NCBI GenBank assembly: GCA_964498065.1
Contig: CAZCFZ010000015.1
Span: 1-64,000 of the forward strand
Direction: 5' to 3'
Length of the DNA: 64,000 nucleotides
DNA from: FEN-1297 sp964498065
Lineage (GTDB): Bacteria > Bacteroidota > Ignavibacteria > Ignavibacteriales > Ignavibacteriaceae
The position numbers were made by a program, and so were the translations under genes. Numbering within the stretch: the first letter of the stretch is position 1; every line of letters begins with the position of its first letter. Of the stretch, positions 54,738 to 64,000 are shown piece by piece. The notes beneath the pieces are model-generated. The model was not told the origin of the DNA, searched no databases, and was given only the letters and a program-made list of their open reading frames with translations.

Positions 54738-54852
54738 ATGAGTGCTCCCATTAGTGTGAATTTATTATATTCGAAAATAGTTTTTCACCTTGTAAATGTC
54801 AATTGCTAATAACTAATTAATTCAACAAAAAGACAGGCTCCCGGACCGTCGT

Positions 54853-55293
54853 TTAACTTAATTTGCCTAACTCATTCAGGTAATCCTGTAAAATTATTGC
54901 AGCAGAACCTTTGTCAAGTAAACTTTTATCCCTTCGCTTTGATTTTTTTGTTATGGATTTATTAATTATCTCTTTTGCTATAGATGAAGAATATCTTTCA
55001 TCTCTCAAAAGTACTTCCAATCCTAATTTTTCTTCCAGTTGTTTTTTAAATTTCAATACGTTATTTGTAATAGAAGACGGTTCGCCGTTTTCCTTTAAAG
55101 GATAACCTAGAACAATCTTTGAGACATTTTGATCACGAACAATTTTTTCCAACTCGTACCATAAATTTGAATCATTAAGAATAGTTTTATAAGGATAAGC
55201 AAACGTAATAAGGGGATCGGTTAGTGCCAGACCTATTCTCTTTGTCCCGTAATCAATTGCCATTATTCTAGTAAATTGAGAGACTTCAGTCAT
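54853..55293 (-). CDS. ruvX: Putative pre-16S rRNA nuclease / Holliday junction resolvase
   Basis: A 146-residue RuvX/YqgF protein of RNase H fold. The opening MAIDYGTKRIGLALTDP (residues about 11-26) carries the first catalytic Asp, and LLRDERYSS and DKGSAAIILQDYL supply the others. Family members trim the 5' end of pre-16S rRNA; an older annotation is Holliday junction resolvase. It starts five bases after relA/spoT ends. Confidence 0.95.
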   Translation of the reverse strand: MTEVSQFTRIMAIDYGTKRIGLALTDPLITFAYPYKTILNDSNLWYELEKIVRDQNVSKIVLGYPLKENGEPSSITNNVLKFKKQLEEKLGLEVLLRDERYSSSIAKEIINKSITKKSKRRDKSLLDKGSAAIILQDYLNELGKLS

Positions 55294-55298
55294 TTTTG

Positions 55299-57467
55299 TT
55301 AAGTACTTTCAAATCTTTCAACGGAGTAAACCCCCTTTAATTTTTTTATTCGATCAATTACACGGGAAAGATGATCAAGATTCTGCACGTATAAAGTAAC
55401 GCTGCCCTCAAAAGTAGAATTATTTGTATTAATATTAATGGATTTAATATTAGTATTTTGATACGATACAATTGCATGAGAAATATCATTCAAGATTCCG
55501 GGGGAATCCTCTCCCATTACGCTAAGTCCTGCAACAAATAATGAACCTTCAGCATCAGGCCATTGAACAGGTATGAGTTTACTTGCATCTTTTTCCGAAA
55601 TCCTAATTAAATTATTGCATGTTTTACGATGAATTTTAATTCCTTCACCAACGGTAATATAGCCAACTACCGGATCACCAGGTATCGGATTGCAGCATTT
55701 GGCATAAGAGTACATTATTCCCGATTGTTTGCCGTCAACTAATATGCCGCCGATATCTTCGCGGGCGATGCTGGCAAAATTATCGAATTCAAGTACAGGC
55801 TGTCTTTCTTTTTTTTCTTTTTCCTTTGTTGCAGTTAAAACTTCATCAAGATTAACTTTGCCCTGAGCTATTGAACGATAGAATTGCCGGGGACTTTCAT
55901 ATTTCAAGTTGATTGATAGTTTTGCTACGTCGCTCGCTGTAAAAGATAATTTCAATTTTTTAATCTTCTTTTCCCAAATTTCCTTGCCGGCATTTATTAT
56001 ATCTTCTTCTTCTTTATTTATCCATTTCCTTACGGCTGTTTTGGCCTTATGTGTTAAAGCAAACTTAATCCAGTTTTTATTCGGATGCTGATTTTTGGAT
56101 GTTATTATTTCAACTTGATCGCCACTGTGCAGCTGAGTATCAAGCGGTACAATTTTACCGTTAACTTTTGCTCCAATACAATGGTATCCGACCTTACTAT
56201 GAATTTCAAAAGCAAAATCTACGGGAGTTGACCCTACCGGAAGTCTTCTTAAATCACCTTTAGGAGTAAAAACGTATATCTCATCCTGATATAGATTTAA
56301 TTTGAAACTTTCGAGAAGATCTTTTCTTGCCTCGTCTTTGGACGCATTTTCAAAAATATCTCTAATCCAATTCACCCAATTTTCCAGGTCTCTATCCTTT
56401 GCTAATTTATTCTCTTTATATTTCCAGTGTGCAGCGACTCCTTTTTCAGCAACCTCGTGCATTTTAACTGTTCTTATCTGAACCTCGACCAGCCTTCCTT
56501 CAGGTCCTACAACTGTGGTATGAATAGATTGATAATTATTTGTTTTCGGGATCGAAATGTAATCTTTAAATCTATCGGGTACAGGCAAATACATTTGGTT
56601 AACAATACCGAGAGTGGTGTAACAATCGTTTGTATTTTCGGTATCCAAAATAATCCTTATTGCAAACAGGTCATAAATTTCTTCAAACGGTTTATTCCGG
56701 GTAACCATTTTTTTATAAATACTGTACAAATGTTTCGGCCTGCCGTTAATTTCATACTTTAAGCCATATTCATTTAATTTTTCAATAACCGGGTCCGTAA
56801 ACTTTTTAATATATGACTCACGCTCTCTTCTTTTACTCTTAATTTTCCTGGCGATTTCATCATATGCTTCTTTATTCAAATATTTAAATGATAAGTCTTC
56901 CAATTCCCATTTTACCCGGCCTAAACCGAATCTGTTTGCAAAAGGTGCATAAATCTCCAAAGTTTCCTGTGCAATTCTTCTTTGTTTGTCGGGATTAACA
57001 TATTGTAACGTTCTCATGTTATGCAGTCTATCAGCAAACTTAACCAGGATTACACGAACATCTTTTACCATTGAAAGAAGAAGCTTCCTATAATTTTCTG
57101 CTTGAGTTATTTCCTGCCCTTTAAATATTCCGCTGATCTTTGTTACGCCGTCAACTATTTCCGCAACTTCTTTCCCGAATTCCTTCGACAATATATCAAG
57201 GTTAAATTCAGTATCTTCGACTACATCATGCAATAAAGTACTAACTATAGTAATATCATCGAGAGGAATCTCCTTCGCAACGATTAAAGCCACCTCATAC
57301 GGATGTGTAAAATACGGTTCACCTGATGCACGTAAATCGTTCTTGTGTGCTTCCAGACAAAATTCGAAGCTTTTAGTAATCAAAGGTTCGTTTACACTTG
57401 GCAAATGACGCCTGCAAACTTCTAAAAGCTCATCAAGCATTTTATTATATTTAGGATTAGTAATCAT
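55299..57467 (-). CDS. Bifunctional (p)ppGpp synthetase/hydrolase (RelA/SpoT)
   Basis: A 722-residue long RSH enzyme. The hydrolase domain has HDVVEDTEF (about 80-88) with the HD metal site, so hydrolysis should be active. The synthetase domain (about 235-345) has DLFAIRII and YQSIHTTVVGPEGRLVEVQIRT. A TGS domain (about 395-455), a zinc-finger-like CCNPIPGDPVVG region and a C-terminal ACT domain (about 650-722) follow. It controls the stringent response to starvation. Confidence 0.96.
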   Translation of the reverse strand: MITNPKYNKMLDELLEVCRRHLPSVNEPLITKSFEFCLEAHKNDLRASGEPYFTHPYEVALIVAKEIPLDDITIVSTLLHDVVEDTEFNLDILSKEFGKEVAEIVDGVTKISGIFKGQEITQAENYRKLLLSMVKDVRVILVKFADRLHNMRTLQYVNPDKQRRIAQETLEIYAPFANRFGLGRVKWELEDLSFKYLNKEAYDEIARKIKSKRRERESYIKKFTDPVIEKLNEYGLKYEINGRPKHLYSIYKKMVTRNKPFEEIYDLFAIRIILDTENTNDCYTTLGIVNQMYLPVPDRFKDYISIPKTNNYQSIHTTVVGPEGRLVEVQIRTVKMHEVAEKGVAAHWKYKENKLAKDRDLENWVNWIRDIFENASKDEARKDLLESFKLNLYQDEIYVFTPKGDLRRLPVGSTPVDFAFEIHSKVGYHCIGAKVNGKIVPLDTQLHSGDQVEIITSKNQHPNKNWIKFALTHKAKTAVRKWINKEEEDIINAGKEIWEKKIKKLKLSFTASDVAKLSINLKYESPRQFYRSIAQGKVNLDEVLTATKEKEKKERQPVLEFDNFASIAREDIGGILVDGKQSGIMYSYAKCCNPIPGDPVVGYITVGEGIKIHRKTCNNLIRISEKDASKLIPVQWPDAEGSLFVAGLSVMGEDSPGILNDISHAIVSYQNTNIKSININTNNSTFEGSVTLYVQNLDHLSRVIDRIKKLKGVYSVERFEST

Positions 57468-57559
57468 CCCTTATTAATCTATTTGAATTAAACCAGTATA
57501 ATTTAATTTATTTAATTGAATAGTTAAAGTCAGGCCAATATCATAATTTAAACAAAGTG

Positions 57560-58585
57560 TCATCGGGAAAGTTCCTCTTGAAGTTTTCGTTTTAGTTTTT
57601 TTACCCGTTCAATCCTTTTGCTTAGCTTATCTTCCAAATCCTTTGGTATATTTTCAATTGACAATATTTTGTTGCATAACCTCAACGCTTCTTTGTCCTT
57701 CCCTATTTTGCAATATTGCTGCGCAATTATATGATTAATTAAGATATAGTTATATAGACTTTTACCATTATAAGATTTTAAAATATCAAAATAAACTTCT
57801 ATTGCTTTTGACGTGCTGTCTTCCTCATAACAGCGTGCTAATCCCCACTTAAAAAGACGGCTTTCCGGAAATTCATTTAATGCATATTCTGCCAAATACT
57901 TGGCTTTTGAGAATTTCTTTTGCTCAATATAAATCCATATTAATGAATTCATAGCAAGATATTTATTATAAGATGAATTATTAATTGCAATCTTTAGTAG
58001 TTCAATACCCTCCGCTTCTTCATTTTTAAAAACCGGCAAAAATTTTAGAATTTCCGTCTTCCTGCTCTTCCAGTATTTAAATGTTCCTATTGCTAAATCT
58101 GCTTCATAAAAAGTAGAATCTAAAAACAAACATTTATTAAAATTCGATATGGAATTTAAACCTTCGTTTAAAGCCGAAATCCAATTCTTATTTAATGCTT
58201 CATAATAAGCATAATACCCCTGTGATAGAGCCAGAAAGTATATATGCCATACATTATTGTTTGATTTTTCAATCAATGATTTGGATTGGTCAATCGCATC
58301 ATTAAGGTTTTTTAAAATAAATTTTTTATCGAAAGGAATTCCATAGTCATAAGCTTGGGCAATTTTATCTGCGGCTAAATAAATTTTCCCGAGAGGTAAT
58401 TGCGGAAATTTTTCATCCAAATTTTTAAAATCGGTTTTAGCGCCGTCATAATTTTGACGGATTATTTCAGATATGCCTTTTTTTAAAAGTGAATCGACCT
58501 CTCGATTCGGATATACCTGGGAAAAAGAAATTGATGAAGATATTATTAAAATGAATACGAAAGACAGCTCTTTATAAAGTACCAA
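57560..58585 (-). CDS. Secreted TPR-type helical repeat protein
   Basis: A 341-residue protein with an N-terminal signal peptide (about 5-22) and helical repeats over the rest that read as degenerate TPR units (IEQKKFSKAKYLAEYALNEF). I recognise no catalytic motif. An ATG at 58603 is in frame, but the TTG at 58585 has AGGAGA seven bases upstream and gives a cleaner signal peptide. Either start overlaps the upp stop, so the two are coupled. The function is unknown. Confidence 0.75.
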   Translation of the reverse strand: MVLYKELSFVFILIISSSISFSQVYPNREVDSLLKKGISEIIRQNYDGAKTDFKNLDEKFPQLPLGKIYLAADKIAQAYDYGIPFDKKFILKNLNDAIDQSKSLIEKSNNNVWHIYFLALSQGYYAYYEALNKNWISALNEGLNSISNFNKCLFLDSTFYEADLAIGTFKYWKSRKTEILKFLPVFKNEEAEGIELLKIAINNSSYNKYLAMNSLIWIYIEQKKFSKAKYLAEYALNEFPESRLFKWGLARCYEEDSTSKAIEVYFDILKSYNGKSLYNYILINHIIAQQYCKIGKDKEALRLCNKILSIENIPKDLEDKLSKRIERVKKLKRKLQEELSR

Positions 58586-59210
58586 ATGTTCTGTCTCCTG
58601 CATCTCCTAACCCGGGTAGGATATAACCTTTCCTATTCAGTTCTCTGTCGATTACGGCACCATAGATTTTAATGTCAGGATGGTCTTTTAACAGCTTTGT
58701 TATTCCTTCCGGGGCAGCAACTAAGCATGCGAATATTAAATTTTTAACACCTCTGTTTTTCAAATAATTTATTGCTTCGCTTGCGCTGCCTCCCGTAGCA
58801 AGCATAGGATCAATTAAAATTACTTTTGCTTCATTAATATTTTTAGGTGTTTTATAATAATACTCTATCGGCTGCAGAGTACTTTCATCTCTTTGCAAAC
58901 CTATATGGCCGACTTTTGCATCCGGAACTATTTCCAAAAAGCCGTTTACCATACCTAATCCCGCTCTTAATACCGGTACAAGGACTATCTCATTCAATAA
59001 TTTATACCCGGCTGTTTTTTCCAGGGGAGTTTTTACATCGACTGATTTAAGAAGAACGTCTTTACAAATTTCAACCGCCAATATATTTGAGATTCTTTTA
59101 ACCGCTGCGCGAAAAGCTTCCGGCTCGGTATTAACATCGCGGAGAACCGTAATATCTCTTTTAACCAAAGGATGATCAATTAAATTAAAGTTTGTAAAAT
59201 TTGAAGCCAT
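58572..59210 (-). CDS. upp: Uracil phosphoribosyltransferase
   Basis: A 212-residue type I PRTase that makes UMP from uracil and PRPP in pyrimidine salvage. The PRPP-binding signature ILIDPMLATGGSASEAI is clear, as is the uracil-binding region GYILPGLGDAGDRTFGT at the C-terminus. Length is normal. It lies 27 bases after the flavoprotein gene is closed and is coupled to the TPR-type gene downstream. Confidence 0.96.
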   Translation of the reverse strand: MASNFTNFNLIDHPLVKRDITVLRDVNTEPEAFRAAVKRISNILAVEICKDVLLKSVDVKTPLEKTAGYKLLNEIVLVPVLRAGLGMVNGFLEIVPDAKVGHIGLQRDESTLQPIEYYYKTPKNINEAKVILIDPMLATGGSASEAINYLKNRGVKNLIFACLVAAPEGITKLLKDHPDIKIYGAVIDRELNRKGYILPGLGDAGDRTFGTL

Positions 59211-59237
59211 AATATTCTCCGAATGAAATATTAAAAT

Positions 59238-60593
59238 CTATTTTATTTTTCTTCCAAGTACCGAAAGTAAATTAATAAAAGGCGATAACGGCGGAGTATA
59301 ATTGTAATTTATTTGATATAGTATATCCGCCGGCTGTTTTGTTCTTATAAAAGCTGCAATCACATCGCCGTAACCTGATACTTCCCTGCCGCCTAAGAAA
59401 GCAGCACCTAATATCCTTTTACTATTCTTTTCAAAAATAATTTTGCCGAAAACATTCGAGCTTTCCGGCATAACCTTTACCAAATTAGGCTGTATATCGG
59501 AAACCGTAGCAAAATATAAACCGTTTTTACCGGCTTCAACCGAGGTTAAGCCTACCGATACAAAATACTTATCAAATATTTTAAAAGCTAAGTTTTTTAT
59601 TACGGGCTGAATATGAACATTACCGCCTGCTGCATTTTCCCCGGCAGCATGGGCACATTGATGTGCTATTGTTGCAAGAGGAATATAATCAGGACGGTTG
59701 GTTACGGCATTTATAACTTCTATATTATCTCCGGCCGCAAATATATTTTGATCCGAAGTTCTTAACTTGTTGTCTACTTTTATTGCCCCGCTTTTACCTA
59801 TTTCTAATTTTGAATTAACAGCCAAACCGATGTTAGGTAAAAAGCCAGCTGCAGTAAAGATCATATCAAATTCAAGTAATCTTCCTTCAATGTTAATGCT
59901 GTTAACCTTCTTCAGCTTTTCATCATAATTTATTTTAAGATTTGAAATATTTCCGTAGAAAGGGATGTTATATTTTTTCAAGAGTTCATTTATTAAATAA
60001 CTTATTTCAATTTCGGTTGAGGGAAGAGGTAAAGACTCTTTTTCAATTAATGTAACATTTAATTTAAGTTTCTTCAACGACTCAACGATTTCCAGGCCAA
60101 GATATCCCGAACCGAATACTGCTGCATTTTTTACTTTGTTACACTCGATATATTTTTTTACCTCAATTAAATTTGATATCGTTTTTAATGTAAAAACATT
60201 TTGAGAATCGGAAGGGAAATACGGCAAGTTTTTAGCATATGAGCCGGTAGTAAGAATTAATTTATCATAATTAAACTTGAATAAATTATTATTATTCAAA
60301 TTCCTTACGTTTATAAATTTGTCTTTCTTATTTATTTCTTCGGCAAAATGTTTGGTAAAAACATTTACTCCTTTTTCTTTTTTAAAAGTCTCGGAAGAAT
60401 AAAACACAACATCTTCTGTTTTGGGAATCTCACCGGACAGCACATACGGTATTTCGCAGGTTCCGGTAGAAATAAAATCACCTGCCTCAAAAATCGTAAC
60501 TTCCGCTTCAGGATTAATTCTTTTGGCTTTAGCAGCAGCTGCGGGACCGGCGGCACTTCCTCCCACAATTACTATTTTCCCGGGTTTTATCAT
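59238..60593 (-). CDS. CoA-disulfide-reductase-like flavoprotein
   Basis: A 451-residue FAD- and NAD(P)H-binding oxidoreductase with single-cysteine chemistry. It has an N-terminal GGSAAGPAAAAKAKR dinucleotide site, the active-site Cys46 in STGTCEIPY, a second Rossmann motif GSGYLGLEIVE (about 162-172) and the FAD motif IFAAGDNIEV. A dimerisation domain completes it. This fits the CoA-disulfide reductase / NADH oxidase (Cdr/Nox) group; the true acceptor is not determinable. It overlaps the der stop by four bases. Confidence 0.88.
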   Translation of the reverse strand: MIKPGKIVIVGGSAAGPAAAAKAKRINPEAEVTIFEAGDFISTGTCEIPYVLSGEIPKTEDVVFYSSETFKKEKGVNVFTKHFAEEINKKDKFINVRNLNNNNLFKFNYDKLILTTGSYAKNLPYFPSDSQNVFTLKTISNLIEVKKYIECNKVKNAAVFGSGYLGLEIVESLKKLKLNVTLIEKESLPLPSTEIEISYLINELLKKYNIPFYGNISNLKINYDEKLKKVNSINIEGRLLEFDMIFTAAGFLPNIGLAVNSKLEIGKSGAIKVDNKLRTSDQNIFAAGDNIEVINAVTNRPDYIPLATIAHQCAHAAGENAAGGNVHIQPVIKNLAFKIFDKYFVSVGLTSVEAGKNGLYFATVSDIQPNLVKVMPESSNVFGKIIFEKNSKRILGAAFLGGREVSGYGDVIAAFIRTKQPADILYQINYNYTPPLSPFINLLSVLGRKIK

Positions 60594-61903
60594 TTCTGCT
60601 TAAAACTCATTGTAAATGGAACTCCTTGAAAACCAAAATTTTTACGAATCATTTTTTCTAAAAAACGCTTGTAATTATCCGGTATATTTTTAGGATAATT
60701 AGCAAAAAAAAGGAAAATGGGATAATGTTCACCTACCTGAGTAATATATTTTATCTTTACATCCTTCCCTGTTTGTGTAGAAGGCGGAGGTAATTTTTCA
60801 ATCTCTGCAAGCAATACATTATTTAGTTCGTTTGTCGGAATTTTCTTCTTCCTCTCATTGTTTATATCGTAGCAAGCATCAATCAATTTATAAATTCTTT
60901 TTTTTGTTAAGGCGGAAATAAAAACTATAGGCATATAGTCGATTGAGCCCATTTTATCTTTTATCGCATCTTCATATTTTTTTGAGGTGTTTGTTTCTTT
61001 TTCTACCAGGTCCCATTTATTTACTGCCAGAATTACTCCCCTTCTCCTTCCTACGGCTTCATCAATAATTTTTTGGTCCTGTTTATCGAAGCCGGCAACC
61101 GCATCTATCAGAATAATTGCAACGTCGCATTCACCAATAGCCTTTAGAGTTCTAACCATTGAATAAAACTCTATATTTTCTTCAATTCTCTTTTTCTTTC
61201 GAAGTCCGGCAGTGTCAACCAAGACTATTTCTTTGCCGTAATATTTTAGAATAGAATTTATGCTGTCGCGTGTTGTTCCGGGAATATCGGTTACAATACT
61301 TCTGTCATAACCTAATAAGGCATTAGTAAGAGAAGACTTACCGACATTAGGTCTTCCGACAATTGCTATTTTTAATCTTTTATCCTCATCCTCTTCCTGA
61401 TCATATGGAATAAAATCAGCAGTAAGATCCTCCAAAAAGTCTCCTATTTTTCTGCCGCCTAACGCAGATATTGGATAAATTCTATCAATCCCCAATTTAT
61501 AAAATTCCGAGACTTCTGTTTCAAAATTTTCAGAATCTACTTTATTTACAATCAGGAAAAAATCTTTGTTTGAACTTCGCAGCATTTTGCTTATTTCCAT
61601 ATCCATAGGATTTACACCATCGCGGACATCTACTACAAATAAAATTTTATCGGCTTCAGATACTGCAATTTCTACCTGTTCCCGGATTGCAGTTTCAAAT
61701 GTATTGTTTGAATCCGGGACATAACCACCTGTATCTATTAATTGAAAAATTTTTCCGTCCCATTCAACTTCGCCATAATTGCGGTCTCTGGTTACACCGC
61801 TTATATCGTCTACAATTGCTCCCCTTTTACCGACAAGCCGATTGAATAAGGTTGACTTCCCTACGTTTGGTCTTCCTACTATAACTATAACAGGTATATT
61901 CAT
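60590..61903 (-). CDS. der: Ribosome-assembly GTPase Der (EngA)
   Basis: A 437-residue double-GTPase required for 50S subunit maturation. Both G domains are intact: GRPNVGKSTLFNRL with DTGG and NKVD, then GRPNVGKSSLTNALLG with DTAGL and NKWD. A KH-like C-terminal domain follows, ending FTMSFKQK. Length is normal. It opens a two-gene unit with the flavoprotein. Confidence 0.97.
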   Translation of the reverse strand: MNIPVIVIVGRPNVGKSTLFNRLVGKRGAIVDDISGVTRDRNYGEVEWDGKIFQLIDTGGYVPDSNNTFETAIREQVEIAVSEADKILFVVDVRDGVNPMDMEISKMLRSSNKDFFLIVNKVDSENFETEVSEFYKLGIDRIYPISALGGRKIGDFLEDLTADFIPYDQEEDEDKRLKIAIVGRPNVGKSSLTNALLGYDRSIVTDIPGTTRDSINSILKYYGKEIVLVDTAGLRKKKRIEENIEFYSMVRTLKAIGECDVAIILIDAVAGFDKQDQKIIDEAVGRRRGVILAVNKWDLVEKETNTSKKYEDAIKDKMGSIDYMPIVFISALTKKRIYKLIDACYDINNERKKKIPTNELNNVLLAEIEKLPPPSTQTGKDVKIKYITQVGEHYPIFLFFANYPKNIPDNYKRFLEKMIRKNFGFQGVPFTMSFKQK

Positions 61904-61950
61904 TTACATAAACTAGAATAAAATTATAATGCAAAATACTTTATATATAT

Positions 61951-61989
61951 AAAAAAAGCGATTTTATTACAATTAGTAATATCATCGCT
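61951..61989 (-). terminator. Rho-independent terminator after the DUF5683-like gene
   Basis: On the minus strand a two-part stem (AGCGAT with ATCGCT outside, TATTAC with GTAATA inside) is followed by seven T residues. It lies 74 bases after the stop at 62064 and before der, so the upstream gene is transcribed separately from der. Confidence 0.75.
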
Positions 61990-62063
61990 CCATAAAATTG
62001 AAAAAGCTTAAAATTTAATTTTAGCTATAAATATTTTAATGTTACTTTCTAATTCAATTAAAA

Positions 62064-62975
62064 TCAAAAATTATATGATAAATTTAACGTCGGCATAAAA
62101 TCTATCCTGCTCGATAATCTAACCGGTTGAACTCTCATATTCATAGCAATAGTATCATTATATCTGTCTACACTCCAAACACCATCTATTGCGCTTAAAA
62201 AATGATTTATATAAATAAGAATAACAGCAGTAGAACTAATGCTATAAAGATTGTTAGCATCTCCGCGAAGGCCGGCATAATAATGAAATTGCGGTGGCAG
62301 ATCAGTGTATGAAGGATCACTTTCATTACTGGTATCCCACCCATGACTATATTGACTGTACTTACCAATTAATTCATAATATTGCTGTTCGCCAAAGGGC
62401 GGCAACTGATGTGTATAACCAGTGGCAGCCGGATCGCTTCCTATTGCAGATTCCATTTGATTTAAGATCGACCATTTAACAGGACTAGTATCTGTTGGGA
62501 AATCAGATTGATATTTTTGTATTTCTGCACTTGACATACTTGGAGCTAATGTTTGAAGATGTTGTGCAGTCCAGTAAGCATACCGGCTTACACTCCAATG
62601 CTGGTCTGCATAATTCTGGAAAAACTGGGTTTTCTTATTTCCCTTGTTATTGTATATAACAGCGGTGGTAATTGCAGCGGCTTCAACAGCCACAAAAATG
62701 GCAGCTTTAAGATAAGAGCCTGCATAAACTTCACCGGCTCCGGGAACAATCAATGAGAATAAACCGCCGAGCCATTTCGATTTTCTTCCTTTGGTTTGAA
62801 ATGTCATTAACGGCATTTGTGAAGCAGTATAATCTTCTGCCGCTATTTTTGAATCTGCTAACAAATTTCCCGTTAATTGAGTTTTATTTGCTGAAACTTC
62901 TTGAGCACTAATAAAATTCGAAGCACCAATTAAAATTATCAGTGACAAAATCATTTTAATGCATATAGAATTCAT
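62064..62975 (-). CDS. Secreted DUF5683-like envelope protein
   Basis: A 303-residue protein with a signal peptide (about 1-24), a hydrophobic stretch LFSLIVPGAGEVYAGSYLKAAIFVA (about 72-97) like that of the DUF5683 family, and a hydrophilic remainder with a second hydrophobic segment near 245-262. The final residues (SRIDFMPTLNLSYNF) end in an aromatic as outer-membrane proteins do. It follows the partial beta-barrel gene by 68 bases. No function can be assigned. Confidence 0.7.
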   Translation of the reverse strand: MNSICIKMILSLIILIGASNFISAQEVSANKTQLTGNLLADSKIAAEDYTASQMPLMTFQTKGRKSKWLGGLFSLIVPGAGEVYAGSYLKAAIFVAVEAAAITTAVIYNNKGNKKTQFFQNYADQHWSVSRYAYWTAQHLQTLAPSMSSAEIQKYQSDFPTDTSPVKWSILNQMESAIGSDPAATGYTHQLPPFGEQQYYELIGKYSQYSHGWDTSNESDPSYTDLPPQFHYYAGLRGDANNLYSISSTAVILIYINHFLSAIDGVWSVDRYNDTIAMNMRVQPVRLSSRIDFMPTLNLSYNF

Positions 62976-63043
62976 ATTAAACCCTTATAAATTTTTAGTA
63001 CAAAATTTATTTATAAATTGTAATTATAATTTATCCGATAAAA

Positions 63044-64000
63044 CTAAATATCAAATCCAAATAAAATACCGCCGTAAAAGTTCCATTCTTTACCATAGGT
63101 TACCTGTTTTCCTAAAAAATTTTCCGTAAACCTGTTAAGACCGTATGCTGCATCAAAGAATAAGTCTGTTGGAAAAATATAAAATGAATTCATGTGCACG
63201 CGGATTTCTCCTCCGACACCTTTTTTTAATTGACCGGCTACAAAATTTCCATTCCAGGCATTTCCCACATCTCCATAGACCGACATAAATATTTTATCCA
63301 AATAAAGCTGACCGATCCGGGTATCAATATTTTTTATAAGCGGGAATCTATAAGTTAAGTTAAACCATCCCACCTTGTTTCCACCAACAGCATAAAAAGG
63401 ATAAGCCTTCATTCCCGTTAAACCGCCGAGATAAAAGTCAAAGAAATCCGGTACTGTCGGGCCAAAAATATTTCCGATTCTTAATCTGGCAGTTAAAGTA
63501 TTTAAATGCCAAAGGGGAAAATGAATTGCAGTATTAAGTTCCAACCGGTTAAAGTCATAATGATTATATACCGGCTGCAAAATACCGTTATTATTCTGAT
63601 AATTGCCATCTGGATTAAATCTGTTTATTTCATAATTATAAGTCAGGTCAATTTGTGTCCCGATAGGATTTATTTCATCATCAACAGTCGGCTCTATATA
63701 ATTTAGAGTATATTTTAACTGAAAATTATTCCCGATTAAATATGTATCGCTGGTTGTAGGGTAATAAAGAGCCGGACTTACATACGGAGGCGGGATTACG
63801 AAGCCTCCGAGATCTGCCGAATACCTGCTGAAAATATATCTGAATTCGAGGTTCTGACCTCTAGCAAAAATTTTTTGCTTTGCCGAAAAATCAAATTCCA
63901 ATAGATTATAAGTTACATCCGTAGGAATTGATAATTCATAGTTTACCTGCGATCCGACTGTATCAGCCCCCCATGCGACTGAAGTATTAGTTTTCCTGCT
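63044..64000 (-). CDS. Outer-membrane beta-barrel protein, C-terminal part (BamA/D15-like), cut by window edge
   Basis: The frame is open with no stop from 63044 to the window end, so this is the C-terminal 318 codons of a longer gene whose start lies outside. A TTG at 63901 is inside the frame, but coding sequence continues upstream (WGADTVGSQVNYELS). The sequence alternates polar and hydrophobic residues in strand-length blocks, and SVYGDVGNAWNGN matches the conserved D15/BamA barrel segment. It ends GILFGFDI. It is probably a surface-antigen-type or protein-insertion barrel. Confidence 0.75.
   Translation of the reverse strand, partial: SRKTNTSVAWGADTVGSQVNYELSIPTDVTYNLLEFDFSAKQKIFARGQNLEFRYIFSRYSADLGGFVIPPPYVSPALYYPTTSDTYLIGNNFQLKYTLNYIEPTVDDEINPIGTQIDLTYNYEINRFNPDGNYQNNNGILQPVYNHYDFNRLELNTAIHFPLWHLNTLTARLRIGNIFGPTVPDFFDFYLGGLTGMKAYPFYAVGGNKVGWFNLTYRFPLIKNIDTRIGQLYLDKIFMSVYGDVGNAWNGNFVAGQLKKGVGGEIRVHMNSFYIFPTDLFFDAAYGLNRFTENFLGKQVTYGKEWNFYGGILFGFDI

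Noticed and set aside
56427..56762. Plus-strand open frame of 111 codons opposite relA/spoT
   Set aside because: It is a shadow of the synthetase domain, with no start signal.
1..64000. CRISPR array, prophage or insertion-sequence transposase
   Set aside because: I saw no regularly spaced direct repeats, no phage structural or integrase genes and no transposase coding sequence in the window.

Overview
This AT-rich window looks like chromosomal core sequence from a Bacteroidota/Chlorobiota-group bacterium, most likely class Ignavibacteria. The lineage call is inference. It rests on the gene content: an alternative complex III joined to an A2-type cytochrome oxidase, a stand-alone alpha-glucan phosphorylase, WG-repeat and Ycf48-like repeat proteins, bacterial microcompartment shell genes in an otherwise housekeeping region, and a candidate promoter of the Bacteroidota TTTG-N19-TAnnTTTG type. 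Most genes lie on the minus strand in long, tightly packed operons.

Region by region. 0-10.4 kb: a secreted WG-repeat protein, then an efflux/export operon transcribed leftward as TolC-like, MacA-like adaptor, ATPase and four FtsX/MacB-type permeases; three of the permeases are tandem paralogues. 10.7-19.5 kb: a murA, membrane peptidase, AI-2E-type membrane protein and CCA-type nucleotidyltransferase cluster, and a PP2C phosphatase abutting a membrane Ser/Thr kinase with a Ycf48-like sensor. 19.8-24.8 kb (plus strand): tRNA-Leu, trigger factor, clpP, then a VWA/MoxR-like AAA pair. 24.8-30.2 kb: an unknown gene, a 204-bp repeat-like element, glycogen phosphorylase and an M24 peptidase.

30.3-46.2 kb is the main block: one apparent 15-gene operon for a quinol-to-oxygen respiratory chain. 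It reads actA, a small membrane gene, actB, actC, a fused actDE, actF, a cytochrome c, two SCO copper chaperones, cytochrome oxidase I, III, IV and II, heme O synthase and a multi-span membrane cytochrome c. Quinol would be oxidised by the alternative complex III and electrons passed through cytochromes c to an oxidase whose subunit II has CuA but no fused heme c. A candidate promoter lies about 200 bp upstream.

46.6-64 kb holds glycolate/lactate-type oxidase genes, tmk-ctpA-tauE, a YbbR protein, two microcompartment shell genes without nearby enzymes, relA/spoT-ruvX, upp, a CoA-disulfide-reductase-like flavoprotein with der, and a beta-barrel outer-membrane protein cut by the window edge. 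The most unusual items are the compact respiratory operon with its extra cytochromes and its unknown small gene, the isolated shell pair with a tailed shell protein, the triplicated permeases, and the nested inverted-repeat element near 26.1 kb.
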